DNA of 37,068 nt. It comes from Hydrogenimonas thermophila (GTDB taxonomy: Bacteria; Campylobacterota; Campylobacteria; Campylobacterales; Hydrogenimonadaceae). Below the pieces are notes generated by a model. It saw only the letters and a program-made list of their open reading frames with translations. It had not been told where the DNA came from and did no database searches. The position numbers and the translations under genes are program-made. Of the stretch, positions 1 to 10,072 are shown piece by piece. Positions within the stretch are counted from its first letter, which is position 1; every line of letters begins with the position of its first letter. Location of the stretch: positions 1 through 37,068 of the forward strand of contig NZ_FOXB01000022.1 of the NCBI RefSeq assembly GCF_900115615.1, given 5' to 3'.

Positions 1-20
1 GGTTGTCTTACCCCTCTTTG

Positions 21-137
21 TCTCGGTGCCTATAGCGAGGGGGTCATACCCGGTCCCATCCCGAACCCGGAAGTCAAGCCCCTCTGCGCTGATAATACTG
101 CTCCCCTCGGGAGTGGGAAGGTAGGTCGGTGCCGGGT
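21..137 (+). rRNA. rrf: 5S ribosomal RNA
   Basis: This is a 5S rRNA of about 117 nt. The closing helix is visible: CTCGGTGCC at 22-30 pairs with GGTGCCGGG at 128-136, with G-U pairs. Internally it has the conserved GGTCCCATCCCGAACCCGGAAG stretch (about 52-73) of loops B/C and the GGGAGTGGGAAGGTAGG segment of helix IV and loop E. Bases 1-20 would be the 23S-5S spacer, so the window opens at the end of an rRNA operon. No clear intrinsic terminator hairpin follows. From 138 to about 345 the sequence is very AT-rich and I see no gene in it. Confidence 0.96.
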
Positions 138-347
138 CGGAGGTTCTTTCTTATTTATATTTTTACCTCCTAATAAATCTTTTATCTTCTTTAATCATTT
201 ATCTTTTAGCATTAAATGTCTCTTTTTTTATCATTTTTTCCATATAATCTTTTGTATATTACTATTCAATTCATACTAAATCAACTTTAGCCGAAATTTT
301 TCTGTTACTATAAATCTTTATATCCCATAAAACTTTTTATTATAAAC

Positions 348-376
348 TTGTAACAAAGCACTCTATTTGATACAAT
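348..376 (+). promoter_or_regulatory. sigma70-type promoter of argH
   Basis: A TTGTAA -35 box at 348-353 is separated by 17 nt from a TACAAT -10 box at 371-376. A TG dinucleotide at 368-369 makes it an extended -10. Transcription would start near 383, giving a leader of about 20 nt that carries the AGGAG ribosome binding site (391-395). Confidence 0.6.
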
Positions 377-402
377 ATCGAACTTATTTTAGGAGCTGTA
401 AT

Positions 403-1788
403 ATGGGTAAAATGTGGTCTGGAAGATTCAGTGAAAATGCATCAACTCTTTTAGATGAGTTTAATGCATCTTTGAATTTTGATAAAAAATTATATCAGTA
501 TGATATATTGGGCTCTATGGCTCATGCTAAGATGCTAGGTTGTCAAGGTATATTGACAGATGAAGAGGTAAACTCAATAATTAATGGTCTTGAAAAAGTT
601 AGAAGTGAGATAGAATCGGGTGATTTTGAATTTAATATATCTGATGAAGATATACATATGGCTATCGAAAAGCGCTTGACTGAGCTCATTGGAGATGCTG
701 GAAAAAAGCTGCATACAGCTAGAAGTCGAAATGATCAGGTTGCACTTGATTTTAGGCTATATGTACAGGATCATAATAAAACAATACGTAAGCTTATCCT
801 AAATCTTATAGAAACACTTATTTCGGTAGCAGATAAAAATAAAGAAACTCTGCTTCCTGGAATGACTCATCTTCAACATGCACAACCGATAAATTTTGGT
901 TACCATATGATGGCATATGCATCTATGTTGAAACGAGATTATGAGCGTTTTGAGAGCAGTTATAAAAGAAATAATTTATCTCCTATTGGCTGTGCTGCAC
1001 TTGCAGGTACTCCACATCCTATAGATCGTAACGCTACTGCAAAAGAGCTTGGTTTTGATGCTCCTACACTGAACTGTCTTGATACAGTAAGCGATCGTGA
1101 TTTTGCTCTTGAAATGCTTTTTAATATTGCTACAATGATGATGCATATTTCAAGACTCTCTGAAGAGCTTATTATATGGTCTAGTTCAGAATTTGGCTTT
1201 ATTACACTTAGTGATGCTTACTCAACTGGTAGTTCTATTATGCCTCAAAAGAAAAATCCGGATGTACCTGAACTTCTAAGAGGAAAGACTGGAAGAACAT
1301 TTGGAAATCTAATATCACTTTTAACTGTAATGAAGGGGCTTCCACTTGCTTATAATAAAGATATGCAAGAGGATAAAGAGGGAACATTTGATAGTGTAGA
1401 GACTGCTGAAATCTCTTTAACTATTTTAAATGAAGTTATTAAAACAATGCAAGTCAATAAAGATAAAATGGAAAAAGCTTGCATGGTTGGTCATTTAAGT
1501 GCCACTGATTTAGCTGACTATTTAGTAGAAAAGTGTTCTATCCCATTTAGAGAAGCTCATTTTATTACAGGACGTGCAGTTGCTCTTGCTGAACAAAAGA
1601 AGTGTGATTTAAGTGAGTTAAGTGCTCAAGATTTACAATCAATTGATGAAAGAATCAATGATGATGTTACAGACTATTTATCTATCAGATACTCTATGAA
1701 CGCTAGAAATTCTCAAGGTGGTACGGCAACTAGCAAAACTGCTGAACAAATTGAGTACCTTAAAAGTTGGATTCAAAGTATAAAATAA
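403..1788 (+). CDS. argH: Argininosuccinate lyase
   Basis: ArgH splits argininosuccinate into arginine and fumarate, the last step of cytosolic arginine synthesis. The product is 461 aa, usual for the family, and starts [11 protein letters not shown]. The fumarase/aspartase superfamily signature [12 protein letters not shown] lies about 60% along, and HTARSRNDQ and THLQHAQP supply substrate-binding residues. I chose the ATG at 403 rather than an in-frame upstream start near 367 because an AGGAG site ends 7 nt before it, the promoter -10 box overlaps the upstream alternative, and the family's MWxGRF start follows. It stands alone between a good promoter and a strong terminator, so it is probably monocistronic. 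Identification is secure. Confidence 0.97.
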   Translation: MGKMWSGRFSENASTLLDEFNASLNFDKKLYQYDILGSMAHAKMLGCQGILTDEEVNSIINGLEKVRSEIESGDFEFNISDEDIHMAIEKRLTELIGDAGKKLHTARSRNDQVALDFRLYVQDHNKTIRKLILNLIETLISVADKNKETLLPGMTHLQHAQPINFGYHMMAYASMLKRDYERFESSYKRNNLSPIGCAALAGTPHPIDRNATAKELGFDAPTLNCLDTVSDRDFALEMLFNIATMMMHISRLSEELIIWSSSEFGFITLSDAYSTGSSIMPQKKNPDVPELLRGKTGRTFGNLISLLTVMKGLPLAYNKDMQEDKEGTFDSVETAEISLTILNEVIKTMQVNKDKMEKACMVGHLSATDLADYLVEKCSIPFREAHFITGRAVALAEQKKCDLSELSAQDLQSIDERINDDVTDYLSIRYSMNARNSQGGTATSKTAEQIEYLKSWIQSIK

Positions 1789-1813
1789 GATTGGTGAAAC
1801 ACCAATCTTATTT
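1783..1813. terminator. bidirectional intrinsic terminator between argH and the HIT gene
   Basis: A perfect 14-bp stem (1783-1796 with 1800-1813) has a 3-nt AAA loop. The plus-strand 3' arm ends in a T-run, and the minus-strand transcript also ends in a T-rich stretch. The argH stop codon (1786-1788) lies inside the left arm, and the HIT stop (1814-1816) abuts the right arm, so one hairpin serves both convergent genes. Confidence 0.85.
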
Positions 1814-2170
1814 TTAAAGACTTTTATGAGTATCGTTTTCAGTTAAGTGTGTCCACTTCAATTTAGCTCCACCCAATAAATGAAAATGTAGGTGTGGAAC
1901 TTCTTGTCCACCATCTTTTCCATTGTTTGTAACAAGGCGGTATCCATTTTTATCAAGACAAAGCTCTTTTGCTACATCCTGGATGAAAGATGTCATCTTC
2001 GCCATAAGTTCTGGTGTTACAGACTGAAAGTTTTCTACATGTTTTTTGGGAATTATAAGAATATGAACAGGTGCAACTGGGTTTATATCGTGAAATGCAA
2101 TAAACTCATCATTTTCTAATACTTTGTTAGATGGAATCTCTCCAGCTACAATCTTACAAAATATACACAT
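1814..2170 (-). CDS. HIT-family (histidine triad) hydrolase
   Basis: This is a 118-aa HIT-domain protein of the HinT type: a small cytosolic hydrolase acting on nucleoside phosphoramidates or related nucleotides. The triad is visible near residue 94 as HLHFHLLGG, preceded by the N-terminal CIFCKIVAGEIPS segment typical of HinT; its Cys pair is often part of a zinc site in this branch. An AAGAAGGA site lies upstream of the ATG. Its position next to pheS, in the opposite direction, matches what I recall for H. pylori HP0404 and C. jejuni Cj0898. The physiological substrate is not predictable. Confidence 0.93.
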   Translation of the reverse strand: MCIFCKIVAGEIPSNKVLENDEFIAFHDINPVAPVHILIIPKKHVENFQSVTPELMAKMTSFIQDVAKELCLDKNGYRLVTNNGKDGGQEVPHLHFHLLGGAKLKWTHLTENDTHKSL

Positions 2171-2202
2171 AATATTATCCTTCTTTTTATGATTTTTTAT
2201 AC

Positions 2203-2208
2203 ATTATA
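2203..2208 (-). promoter_or_regulatory. -10 box for the HIT gene
   Basis: On the minus strand TATAAT lies about 33 nt upstream of the HIT start. No convincing -35 box is seen at 17 nt, which is common in Campylobacterota promoters. The plus strand of the same 141-nt gap holds AT-rich -10-like sequences near 2267-2284 that could serve pheS. Confidence 0.45.
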
Positions 2209-2311
2209 CCAAATCATTAGTTTAAGTACACTGCAAAATATGTCAGCATAGTGTAATGAACTTTATTATACAATCGCTTAAAATTTGCCACTATTACAAT
2301 AAGGAATTGGT

Positions 2312-3304
2312 GTGGAGAACTGGATAGATAAAATTAAGTCAGTAGTAGACTTACAAGAATTAGAAAAAGTTCGTATTGCTATCTTTGGAAAAAAGGGAGA
2401 GTTAGCAAAAGCTTTTGCTAATATGAAAAATGTTGATCCTAAAGAGAAGCCTAAAATAGCAAAAGAGCTTAATCAACTTAAGCAGAGATTGACAAAAGCT
2501 TTTGAAGAGAAGAAAGCTGAACTTGAAGAGTTGGCTCTTCAAAAAAGGTTGGAATCTGAAGCAATTGATGTTTCATTATACTCTCCACGGTCTGAAAGTG
2601 GTGCATTGCATCCTGTAATGCAGACAATGGATAAAATTATCGACTATTTTACTGCACTGAATTTTTCAGTTGAGACAGGTCCATTGGTTGAGGATGAGTT
2701 TCATAACTTTGAGGCATTGAATCTGCCTGATTACCATCCAGCAAGGGATATGCAAGATACATTCTATTTTAAAGATGGAGGGCTTTTAAGAACCCATACA
2801 TCTCCTGTACAGATTCGTACAATGATGAATCAGAAGCCTCCTATTCGTATGATTAGTCCTGGTGCAGTATTTCGTCGTGATTTTGACTTAACCCATACTC
2901 CTCAGTTTCATCAGGTTGAAGGGTTAATGGTAGATGAAGAGGGAAAAGTGTCATTTGCTAATCTCAAGTGGATTTTGGAAGACTTTCTTCAAACAATGTT
3001 TGGTGATGTAGATGTACGCTTTAGACCAAGCTTTTTCCCATTTACTGAACCTTCAGCAGAAGTTGATATAAGCTGTATCTTTTGTGGTGGAAAAGGTTGT
3101 AGGGTCTGCTCTCATACCGGATGGCTAGAAGTACTTGGTTGTGGTATGGTTGATCCTAATGTTTTTAAAGCTGTTGGATATGAAAATGTTAGTGGGTATG
3201 CGTTTGGATTGGGTGTAGAGCGTTTTGCAATGCTTATGCACCAAATTCCAGATTTACGATCTTTATTTGAAGGGGATCTTCGTTTGTTGGAGCAGTTTCA
3301 ATGA
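2312..3304 (+). CDS. pheS: Phenylalanine--tRNA ligase alpha subunit
   Basis: PheS is the catalytic subunit of the (alpha-beta)2 phenylalanyl-tRNA synthetase, which charges tRNA-Phe. It is 330 aa, normal length: an N-terminal coiled-coil (about 1-85) followed by the class II core. The core shows motif 2 ([12 protein letters not shown], then the PGAVFRRD region) and motif 3 ([10 protein letters not shown]). Translation starts at GTG (2312), with AAGGAA 5 nt upstream. Four cysteines at about C255, C258, C263 and C266 form a CX2CX4CX2C knuckle just before [11 protein letters not shown]. coli PheS lacks this, so a structural zinc site is likely. The stop overlaps the pheT start as ATGA, implying translational coupling and balanced subunits. 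Confidence 0.97.
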   Translation: MENWIDKIKSVVDLQELEKVRIAIFGKKGELAKAFANMKNVDPKEKPKIAKELNQLKQRLTKAFEEKKAELEELALQKRLESEAIDVSLYSPRSESGALHPVMQTMDKIIDYFTALNFSVETGPLVEDEFHNFEALNLPDYHPARDMQDTFYFKDGGLLRTHTSPVQIRTMMNQKPPIRMISPGAVFRRDFDLTHTPQFHQVEGLMVDEEGKVSFANLKWILEDFLQTMFGDVDVRFRPSFFPFTEPSAEVDISCIFCGGKGCRVCSHTGWLEVLGCGMVDPNVFKAVGYENVSGYAFGLGVERFAMLMHQIPDLRSLFEGDLRLLEQFQ

Positions 3305-5634
3305 TAGTTACACGTCGATGGTTGGAAGAGTGGGTCGATTTAAAAGGAATATCAACAGAAGATATTTGTAAAAAGCTAAACAGTCTTGGTTTGGAAGTTG
3401 ACTCTCTACAGCAAATTACTATTCCTAAAAAAATAGTTGTGGGGTTTGTCAAGTCTTGTGAAAAACATCCAGATGCAGATAAGCTAAGTGTATGTCAAAT
3501 AGATTTAGGAACAGCAGTTAGACAAATTGTTTGTGGTGCAAAAAATATTCGTGAAGGATTGTATGTTCCAGTTGCTACGGTTGGGGCAGTTATGCCTAAT
3601 GGTATGAAGATTAAGCACGCAAAATTAAGAGGTGTTGAAAGTGATGGAATGGTCTGTTCTGCAACTGAGCTTGGTCTTCCTGCTATCGAAAATGGTATTT
3701 TAGAGTTAGATGAGAGTATAGGTCAGCTTGAAATAGGTAAAGAACTTTCAGAGTATCCGCTTCTTAATGATGATGTAATAGAGATAGAATTAACTGCAAA
3801 CCGAGGGGATTGTTTAAGTATTTACGGGGTTGCAAGAGAACTGTCAGTTGCTTTTGATCGTACATTAAAAAAACCTCGTTATGAAGAGGATGATATTCAG
3901 CATAAAGGCATAGGTAGAATTTTGCAGTTTTCTCATATAGGAAACCATTCTGTAAGTCTTGTGTACAAGGCATTAGATGCAACAAATTTACAGACTCCTT
4001 TGCTTATTAAGTTTCGATTGGCATTGATTGATCAAGTTAAGCAAAATAGTATTGACTCATTTTTGCAATATACTATTCATTCTACTGGTGTAATTCTTAG
4101 AGGATACAGCTTTAAAAAATTGGCTGGGGATAATGAAAAAGCCAGGCTTGTATTAAAAGAAGATGAGAGAGGATTGGGGATTGTTTTATCTGAAGATAAA
4201 GCAGTTTCTATTGTTGGTATATCTCAATCTGAAGAGGTGAAAGCCACAGATTCAGATACTACAACTTTGATAGAAGCAAGTTATGTACAGCCTGAACTGA
4301 TTGCTCCAATTGTAAAAAAAGAGCAGCTTAAAACTGATCCACTCTATTATCGTACATCAAGAGGCAGTGAACCAGATTTAACGTTTGGACTGGATTTTCT
4401 TTTTAAAACATTAGAAGAATATAATGAAATTGACCTTTATGCAGGTAGCAGCGAGTTTATAACGCAAAAAGAGACATTGAAACTTGATCTCTCTATTAAT
4501 GAAATAGAAAAACTAATAGGTCAGCCAATAGAGCTTAGTCAGGTAGTTTTGATTCTAAGCCGATTGGGATTTGAGATTATTAAAACTGAAGATGAAAAGA
4601 TTATTTTAAAAGTTCCTCCATTTAGGCACGATATTGCAAACAGACAGGATGTTATTGAAGAGATTGTAAGAGTTGTAGGAATAGATAATATTAAATCCAA
4701 ACCAATCTGTTTTGAAGAGTCTAATCGTTTGACATATTCGTATGAACACTATAAGTATTTACGTCAGCTTCGTTTTAAAGCTGTTGGAAATGGATTTTAT
4801 GAGACGGTTCACTATATCTTTTGTGATAATAAACGTCTTGAAGAGTTTGGGTTTAAGACTATATCTGAAGAGTTGGCACTAATCAATCCTATAACAAATG
4901 AGATGGATGGTCTCAGACCTATGCTTATGGTCAATATGCTTGACTCATTACAACGAAATGTACGTATGTCAAAAAAACGTATACCTCTTTTTGAAATAGG
5001 AACTGTATTTGATGCAAATCGTCAAGAAAGTCAACACATGCTTTTTGCTTTCAGTGGTGAAGAGAGTTTAGACACTGTTCCAAATAGTGGGAAGCCATCA
5101 TCTATTGACTTTGCATCATTTGTTAAAAAAGTTGCTGCAATTATAGGTCAGTTTGAGTTAGTAGAATCAGAAGAAAAAAATGGTTTAATGCACCCTTATC
5201 AATCAGCAGATATTTTAATTGATGGGCAAAAGGTTGGTATTGTTGCACAACTTCATCCAGTAATTCAGGAAAAGTTTGATCTTCCAAAAACTTTTTTTGC
5301 AGAAATTGATACCAAATATCTTGTTGCTAAACACATTAATGCTAAAGCAATAAGTAGCTTTACTCCAATACAAAGAGATTTAAGTATAGTTGTTAAAAAG
5401 ACATTGCTATTTAGTGAAATTCGAAAAACTCTAAAAGACTCTTTACCTGATGGTGTTCAGTCATTCTATCCAATAGATAGATATGTTGATGAGTCATTGG
5501 GTGATGAGATGAGTTTGACACTTAGATTTGTAATATCTTCTATGGAAAAGACATTGCAAGAAGATGAGATTAATGCAATGATGGATGAAATTTTGTCACT
5601 ATTAGAAAAAAATTGTAATGCGAGATTACGATGA
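3301..5634 (+). CDS. pheT: Phenylalanine--tRNA ligase beta subunit
   Basis: PheT is the non-catalytic beta subunit, with editing and tRNA-binding modules. At 777 aa it is close to the usual size of about 800. In order it has an N-terminal domain, the EMAP-like tRNA-binding fold (about 40-150, with [13 protein letters not shown] and [10 protein letters not shown]), the B3/B4 editing region (about 205-360), the B5 domain (about 400-470), a pseudo-catalytic core, and the C-terminal anticodon-binding FDX-ACB domain (about 685-777, [13 protein letters not shown]). The B3/B4 part looks divergent from E. coli, so editing activity cannot be judged by eye. It overlaps pheS by 4 nt upstream and aroA by 4 nt downstream. 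Confidence 0.97.
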   Translation: MIVTRRWLEEWVDLKGISTEDICKKLNSLGLEVDSLQQITIPKKIVVGFVKSCEKHPDADKLSVCQIDLGTAVRQIVCGAKNIREGLYVPVATVGAVMPNGMKIKHAKLRGVESDGMVCSATELGLPAIENGILELDESIGQLEIGKELSEYPLLNDDVIEIELTANRGDCLSIYGVARELSVAFDRTLKKPRYEEDDIQHKGIGRILQFSHIGNHSVSLVYKALDATNLQTPLLIKFRLALIDQVKQNSIDSFLQYTIHSTGVILRGYSFKKLAGDNEKARLVLKEDERGLGIVLSEDKAVSIVGISQSEEVKATDSDTTTLIEASYVQPELIAPIVKKEQLKTDPLYYRTSRGSEPDLTFGLDFLFKTLEEYNEIDLYAGSSEFITQKETLKLDLSINEIEKLIGQPIELSQVVLILSRLGFEIIKTEDEKIILKVPPFRHDIANRQDVIEEIVRVVGIDNIKSKPICFEESNRLTYSYEHYKYLRQLRFKAVGNGFYETVHYIFCDNKRLEEFGFKTISEELALINPITNEMDGLRPMLMVNMLDSLQRNVRMSKKRIPLFEIGTVFDANRQESQHMLFAFSGEESLDTVPNSGKPSSIDFASFVKKVAAIIGQFELVESEEKNGLMHPYQSADILIDGQKVGIVAQLHPVIQEKFDLPKTFFAEIDTKYLVAKHINAKAISSFTPIQRDLSIVVKKTLLFSEIRKTLKDSLPDGVQSFYPIDRYVDESLGDEMSLTLRFVISSMEKTLQEDEINAMMDEILSLLEKNCNARLR

Positions 5635-6914
5635 AGATAATGAAAGTTTTTTCAGCTAATAAGCCAGTAAATATGGTGTGTGACAAGATTGCAAGTGATA
5701 AGTCAATCTCACACCGTTGTGCTATGTTTTCACTTTTAAGCGACCAACCAAGCAAAATATGCAACTTTTTAAAAGCAGAAGATACGCTTAATACTTTGAA
5801 GATTGTTGAAAAATTGGGTGCAGATGTAAGTATTGATGGAAACATAGTAAATATTGTTCCACCTAAGAAAGTTCATGAACCTGATGATGTTTTGGATTGT
5901 GGTAACTCTGGAACAGCTATAAGGCTATTTTGCGGTTTTTTAAGTAGTCTAGATGGCCATTTTGTATTAACAGGCGATAAATATTTAAGACGCAGACCAA
6001 TGCGTCGGGTTACTGATCCATTAAGGAAAATTGGTGCAAAGATAGATGGAAGAGAAGATGGTAATCTAGCACCTATTTCCATTAGAGGAAAAGAACTTAA
6101 ATCATTTCATTTTGAAAGCAAGATTGCTTCAGCACAGGTTAAAAGTGCAATGATTCTTGCTGCATTGCGTGCAGATGCTCCTTCAACATATAAAGAGCCT
6201 GAGCTAACAAGAGATCATACAGAACGTATGTTACGTGGTATGGGAGCAAAGATTGAAAGTTCAGAAGTTATTAAAATAGAGCCAATTACAAAGCCTCTTA
6301 ATCCTCTTGATATTACTGTACCTGCCGATCCTTCTAGTGGCTTTTTCTTTGCTGTTGCAGCGGCAATTGTACCTGATAGCAAAGTAGTAATAAAAAATAC
6401 AACATTGAACCCTACACGCATTGAAGCATATAATGTATTAAAAAGAATGGGTGCTAAAGTAGAATTAATAGAAAAAGATAACCGTTACGAACCTATTGGT
6501 GATATTGTAGTTTCATATAACGGTAAACTAAAAGGTGTTGAAGTTTCGCAAAAGATCTCTTGGTTAATTGACGAATTGCCTGCTCTTGCTATTGCAATGG
6601 CTGTAGCAGATGGAAAAAGTATTGTCAAAAATGCTCGTGAATTAAGAGTAAAAGAATCAGATCGCATAAGCTGTGTTATTGAAGGATTAAAGCGGTGTAA
6701 AATTGTGTGCAGTGAAATGGAAGATGGTTATACTATAGAAGGAGGCAATTTACACTCTGCTACAATTAATAGCTATGGAGACCATCGTATTGCGATGAGT
6801 TTTGCTATTGGAGGATTGCTTGCAGATATGGTAATTGAAGATATAGACTGTATAGCTACATCTTTTCCAAACTTTATAGAACTGCTCAAAGAGTTGACAG
6901 AGGTTAATTGCTGA
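5631..6914 (+). CDS. aroA: 3-phosphoshikimate 1-carboxyvinyltransferase (EPSP synthase)
   Basis: AroA transfers the enolpyruvyl group of PEP to shikimate-3-phosphate, the sixth step of the shikimate pathway. The 427-aa protein shows the DKSISHR motif, the GNSGTAIRL signature (about residue 88), RRRPM and ESDRI near the C-terminus. The start is ambiguous: the ATG at 5631 overlaps the pheT stop as ATGA, but a second ATG at 5640 gives MKVFSANKP. Neither has a strong ribosome binding site, so coupling to pheT translation is likely. The pathway's shikimate kinase (aroK) lies 12 kb away on the other strand. Confidence 0.96.
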   Translation: MKIMKVFSANKPVNMVCDKIASDKSISHRCAMFSLLSDQPSKICNFLKAEDTLNTLKIVEKLGADVSIDGNIVNIVPPKKVHEPDDVLDCGNSGTAIRLFCGFLSSLDGHFVLTGDKYLRRRPMRRVTDPLRKIGAKIDGREDGNLAPISIRGKELKSFHFESKIASAQVKSAMILAALRADAPSTYKEPELTRDHTERMLRGMGAKIESSEVIKIEPITKPLNPLDITVPADPSSGFFFAVAAAIVPDSKVVIKNTTLNPTRIEAYNVLKRMGAKVELIEKDNRYEPIGDIVVSYNGKLKGVEVSQKISWLIDELPALAIAMAVADGKSIVKNARELRVKESDRISCVIEGLKRCKIVCSEMEDGYTIEGGNLHSATINSYGDHRIAMSFAIGGLLADMVIEDIDCIATSFPNFIELLKELTEVNC

Positions 6915-6923
6915 AAATTAAAA

Positions 6924-7031
6924 ATGTTTCATTCTTGCCCAAAGGGCAAAGCTTCAGTGAGAGGAATTTTTGCTAAAGCTTGCTTTCTTAAAGAGAGTAC
7001 AAGCACAAGAGCAAAAAGGAGATTTAAATAA
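6924..7031 (+). other. ispH leader: palindrome and 35-codon ORF, possible dispersed intergenic repeat
   Basis: The 116-nt gap between aroA and ispH is unusual for this tightly packed operon. It contains the hairpin TTGCCC-AAA-GGGCAA (6936-6950), two copies of AAAGCTT, and a 35-codon ORF whose TAA overlaps the ispH ATG by one base. That ORF would be cysteine- and lysine-rich and starts MFHSCPKGK; the minus strand is also open here. I do not believe it is a conserved protein. An open reading on both strands in a GC-richer patch looks more like a dispersed repeat or a structured leader. Confidence applies only to the patch being distinct. Confidence 0.35.
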
Positions 7032-7861
7032 TGAAAATTGAATTAGCTGAAAGTTACGGTTTCTGTTTTGGTGTAAAACGTGCAATCAAAATTGCTGAAG
7101 AGAATCCGGGCAGTGCTACACTTGGCCCATTAATTCACAATAATATGGAGATAGCGCGTCTAAAAAGAGATTTTAATGTTTCTTTGGTGGAATCTTTAGA
7201 TGATGTAAAGCCTGGCAGTGCAACTGTAATTAGAACTCATGGTATTCCTAAAAATGACTTAAAAGAGCTTTTAGCGAAAAATACTAAAGTGATTGATGCG
7301 ACATGCCCTTTTGTTACAAAGCCTCAGCAAATTGTAGAAGAGATGAGCCAAGAGGGGTATGACATTGTTATTTTTGGAGATAAAAACCACCCAGAAATAA
7401 AAGGTGTTATGAGTTATGCTACAGGACCAGTTTATGCAGTATTAAGCATTGAAGACCTTGAAAAAATTCATTTACGTGAACGTGTAGCTGTTATAGCTCA
7501 AACTACACGTAAGATTGAAGAGTATAATAAAATTGTAAATTGGCTTGTACCAAGACATAAAGAGGTTCGTGTTTTTAATACAATCTGCAATGCTACTTTT
7601 GAAAACCAGGATGCTGCTAAAGAGTTAGCAAAAAGAGCAGATGTAATGATAGTTGTTGGTGGAAAACAGTCATCAAATACAAAACAATTGCACTCAATAT
7701 GTAAAAGTTTTTGTCCTGATTCATATCATATTGAATCTAAAGATGAGTTGCAAAAAGAGTGGTTTGATGGTAAAAAGTTGTGTGGTGTTACAGCCGGTGC
7801 ATCAACTCCAGAGTGGATAATTGAAGAGATTATTGGAAAAATAAGAGAATTTAAAGTATAA
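7031..7861 (+). CDS. ispH: 4-hydroxy-3-methylbut-2-enyl diphosphate reductase
   Basis: IspH (LytB) is the [4Fe-4S] enzyme that reduces HMBPP to IPP and DMAPP, the last step of the MEP isoprenoid pathway. It is 276 aa, the short form typical of Campylobacterota (E. coli has about 316). The three cluster cysteines are C12 (GFCFGVKRA), C92 (ATCPFV) and C186 (TICNAT). The substrate-binding histidines (IRTHGIP, KNHPEIKG) and the SSNT motif are present. An AAGGAG site precedes the ATG. It sits between aroA and rpsA, as recalled for H. pylori HP0400. Confidence 0.96.
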   Translation: MKIELAESYGFCFGVKRAIKIAEENPGSATLGPLIHNNMEIARLKRDFNVSLVESLDDVKPGSATVIRTHGIPKNDLKELLAKNTKVIDATCPFVTKPQQIVEEMSQEGYDIVIFGDKNHPEIKGVMSYATGPVYAVLSIEDLEKIHLRERVAVIAQTTRKIEEYNKIVNWLVPRHKEVRVFNTICNATFENQDAAKELAKRADVMIVVGGKQSSNTKQLHSICKSFCPDSYHIESKDELQKEWFDGKKLCGVTAGASTPEWIIEEIIGKIREFKV

Positions 7862-7894
7862 TAACGCACTTTAAAATCGGAAAAGGAATCAGGT

Positions 7895-9562
7895 ATGGAT
7901 AAGGCCTCAATGGAAGAGTTTGATAACATGGAGGAAGATTTTGCGTCAATGCTAGACGCATATGAGAAAAAGGAGCAGGGCGGAACTATTTCAGATGGTG
8001 TCATTGTAGAGGTTCGTGAGAGCGATAATCAGGCATTAGTAGATGTCGGTCGTAAGCAAGAAGCTGCTGTTAATCTTGATGAGTTAAAAGATGAAAACGG
8101 TAACCTTAAATTCAATGTAGGTGATGCTATTCCTGTTGTTATTACAGGGTATAGAAATGAGCGTCCTCAAGCATCATATTTAAAAGCTGTACGAAAAGCA
8201 AATATTCGCAAATTTATTGAAGAGCATGAGAATGATGCTGAAAACATGGTTGTTGAAGGAAAAGTTGTACGTAAAAATCGTGGCGGCTATTTTGTAATTG
8301 GCAAAGATAACATTGAGTTTTTTATGCCAATGAGTCAAGCTGCATTTGCTGCAGGTAAAAACCCTGTAGGTAAAGAGATTAAAGCTGTAGTTTTAAAGCT
8401 TGATAAAGATCGTGATTCAATTGTTATTTCACGAAGAAAATATCTTGATCAAATTCGTAAAGAGCGTAAAGAGATTGTTGATAGATTGATGCAAGATGAT
8501 AAAATTGTTGAAGGTACCATCAAAAAAATCACAAGCTATGGAATGTTTGTTGATGTTGGGGGAATTGAAGGGCTTGTTCACTATAGCGAAATTAGTTATA
8601 AAGGACCAGTTAACCCGGCAACTCTCTATGAAGAAGGTGATAAAGTAGAAGTTAAAGCGATTGGGTATGATCCAAAGAAACGACATCTTTCACTATCCAT
8701 TAAGCAAACCATGCCTGATCCTTGGGAAGAGATTATAGATCAACTTGAAGAGGGTGATGCAATTAAAGTAATTGTTAGCAATATTGAACCATATGGTGCA
8801 TTTGTTGATCTTGGAAATGATATTGAAGGCTTCTTACATGTTTCTGAAGTATCTTGGGATAAAGATATCAAAAATCCAAAAGATTACTTAAGCGTAGGTG
8901 ACGAAATTGATGTTGAAGTCATAGAGATAAATCCTGAAGCTCGTCGCCTTCGTGTATCTTACAAAAACTTACAACCTAAACCTTTTGAAGATTTCTTACA
9001 GAGTCAAAAAGAGGGTGATGTTGTTAAAGGTGTTATAACAACTATTACAGATTTTGGTGCATTTGTAAAAATAGGAAAAGTAGAGGGTCTGCTTCATAAT
9101 CAAGATGCATCTTGGGACAAAGGTGTCAAAGTTAAAGATATTATGAAAAAGGGTGATGAAGTAGAAGTTAAAATCATCAAAATAGACCCTGAACAAGAGC
9201 GTATCAGTTTAAGCAAAAAAGCTCTTGAAGAGAGTCCTATAGATCGCTTTGCAAAAGAGCATAAAGTCGGTGATATTGTAAAAGGAAAAATCCGTGATAT
9301 CAAAGATTTTGGAGTCTTTGTAGAGCTCCAAGATGGTGTTGATGCACTGATTAGAAAAGAGGATGTATCACCTTTAAAAATAGATGAGCTAAATAAAGGT
9401 GATGAGATTGAGGGTGTAATTGTAATGTTAGATCCATCATCAAATAAAATTAGACTCTCTGTACGTAGACTAGAGAGACAAAAAGAGCGTGAAGCTTTAA
9501 ATGAGTTCAATAATAGTGATGATCGTTTGACCATCGGAGATATTATTAAAGACCAACTTTAA
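7895..9562 (+). CDS. rpsA: 30S ribosomal protein S1
   Basis: S1 binds mRNA on the 30S subunit and helps initiation on structured or weak-SD messages. The 555-aa protein has an acidic N-terminal segment (1-30, the likely ribosome anchor) and six S1/OB repeats at about 33-96, 114-180, 197-268, 285-355, 371-441 and 458-527. Repeats 3-6 carry clear GxFVxxG-type cores such as SYGMFVDVGG and DFGAFVKIG. An AAAAGGA site precedes the ATG. Length and repeat number match the Gram-negative form. The gap to ispH is 33 nt and to the next gene 16 nt, so it is probably cotranscribed. Confidence 0.96.
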   Translation: MDKASMEEFDNMEEDFASMLDAYEKKEQGGTISDGVIVEVRESDNQALVDVGRKQEAAVNLDELKDENGNLKFNVGDAIPVVITGYRNERPQASYLKAVRKANIRKFIEEHENDAENMVVEGKVVRKNRGGYFVIGKDNIEFFMPMSQAAFAAGKNPVGKEIKAVVLKLDKDRDSIVISRRKYLDQIRKERKEIVDRLMQDDKIVEGTIKKITSYGMFVDVGGIEGLVHYSEISYKGPVNPATLYEEGDKVEVKAIGYDPKKRHLSLSIKQTMPDPWEEIIDQLEEGDAIKVIVSNIEPYGAFVDLGNDIEGFLHVSEVSWDKDIKNPKDYLSVGDEIDVEVIEINPEARRLRVSYKNLQPKPFEDFLQSQKEGDVVKGVITTITDFGAFVKIGKVEGLLHNQDASWDKGVKVKDIMKKGDEVEVKIIKIDPEQERISLSKKALEESPIDRFAKEHKVGDIVKGKIRDIKDFGVFVELQDGVDALIRKEDVSPLKIDELNKGDEIEGVIVMLDPSSNKIRLSVRRLERQKEREALNEFNNSDDRLTIGDIIKDQL

Positions 9563-9578
9563 GAAGGTTGTAAATTAG

Positions 9579-10070
9579 ATGGGGCGTCTACTATTAATTG
9601 TCGCCGGTACAATTATTACAGTAGCGCTCCTAATACTTTTTCTGCTATTATATAGATATGCAACACAGGATGCTGAAGGAAGTAATATCCATATTAGAAG
9701 TGATACAAAGAGAGCAGACATTGTTAATAAGCCACAAGTATCAAACAAATGGATAGAAGAGCTTGCTCAAAAAAAACGACCAAGTTTTAGTTACCCTGTT
9801 AAAGAGATCCAAATAGAACTACCTCTTGTAAAAAAATCAAATATTAAAGAAACATATCGTCTAGTTTTAAAAAAAATGGATGATTACAAACTGTTTTGTA
9901 TAAAACAGATATTTAATAGCAGAAATCTTCCATTTGCACTATATGCAGAAAAAGAGCAAACAGTAGTGATTGTACATAATGTAGGTTTAACTAAACTTAG
10001 TAATATTGCCAAATATGTAAAATCATATGGTATAGATTTGCAAATAGAAAACTATGAAAAAAAGGATTAA
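9579..10070 (+). CDS. membrane-anchored hypothetical protein of the rpsA-serA interval
   Basis: This is a 163-aa protein with a single N-terminal hydrophobic helix (about 4-26) and a soluble, lysine-rich remainder. Since the residues just after the helix are mixed in charge, topology is uncertain; a periplasmic-facing or membrane-tethered domain is likely. No motif I recognise is present. From memory, H. pylori (HP0398) and C. jejuni (Cj0892c) carry an uncharacterised gene at the same position between rpsA and serA, so this looks like a conserved lineage-specific family. It starts 16 nt after rpsA with an AAGAAGG site and ends 2 nt before serA, which argues for operon membership and coordinated expression. 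Confidence 0.85.
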   Translation: MGRLLLIVAGTIITVALLILFLLLYRYATQDAEGSNIHIRSDTKRADIVNKPQVSNKWIEELAQKKRPSFSYPVKEIQIELPLVKKSNIKETYRLVLKKMDDYKLFCIKQIFNSRNLPFALYAEKEQTVVIVHNVGLTKLSNIAKYVKSYGIDLQIENYEKKD

Positions 10071-10072
10071 TT

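Noticed and set aside
138-345. Small RNA or gene between 5S rRNA and argH
   Set aside because: The stretch is almost entirely A/T with no stable hairpin, no start signal and no frame of interest apart from the argH promoter at its end.
3764-3985. Minus-strand frames in pheT (3764-3985) and around 5570-5845
   Set aside because: They are antisense to conserved domains, with no supporting start site and no recognisable product.
9100-9534. 144-aa open frame on the minus strand inside rpsA
   Set aside because: It is the shadow of a highly biased coding strand: Ser/Leu/Phe-rich with no family resemblance, no start signal and full overlap with the clear S1 repeats.
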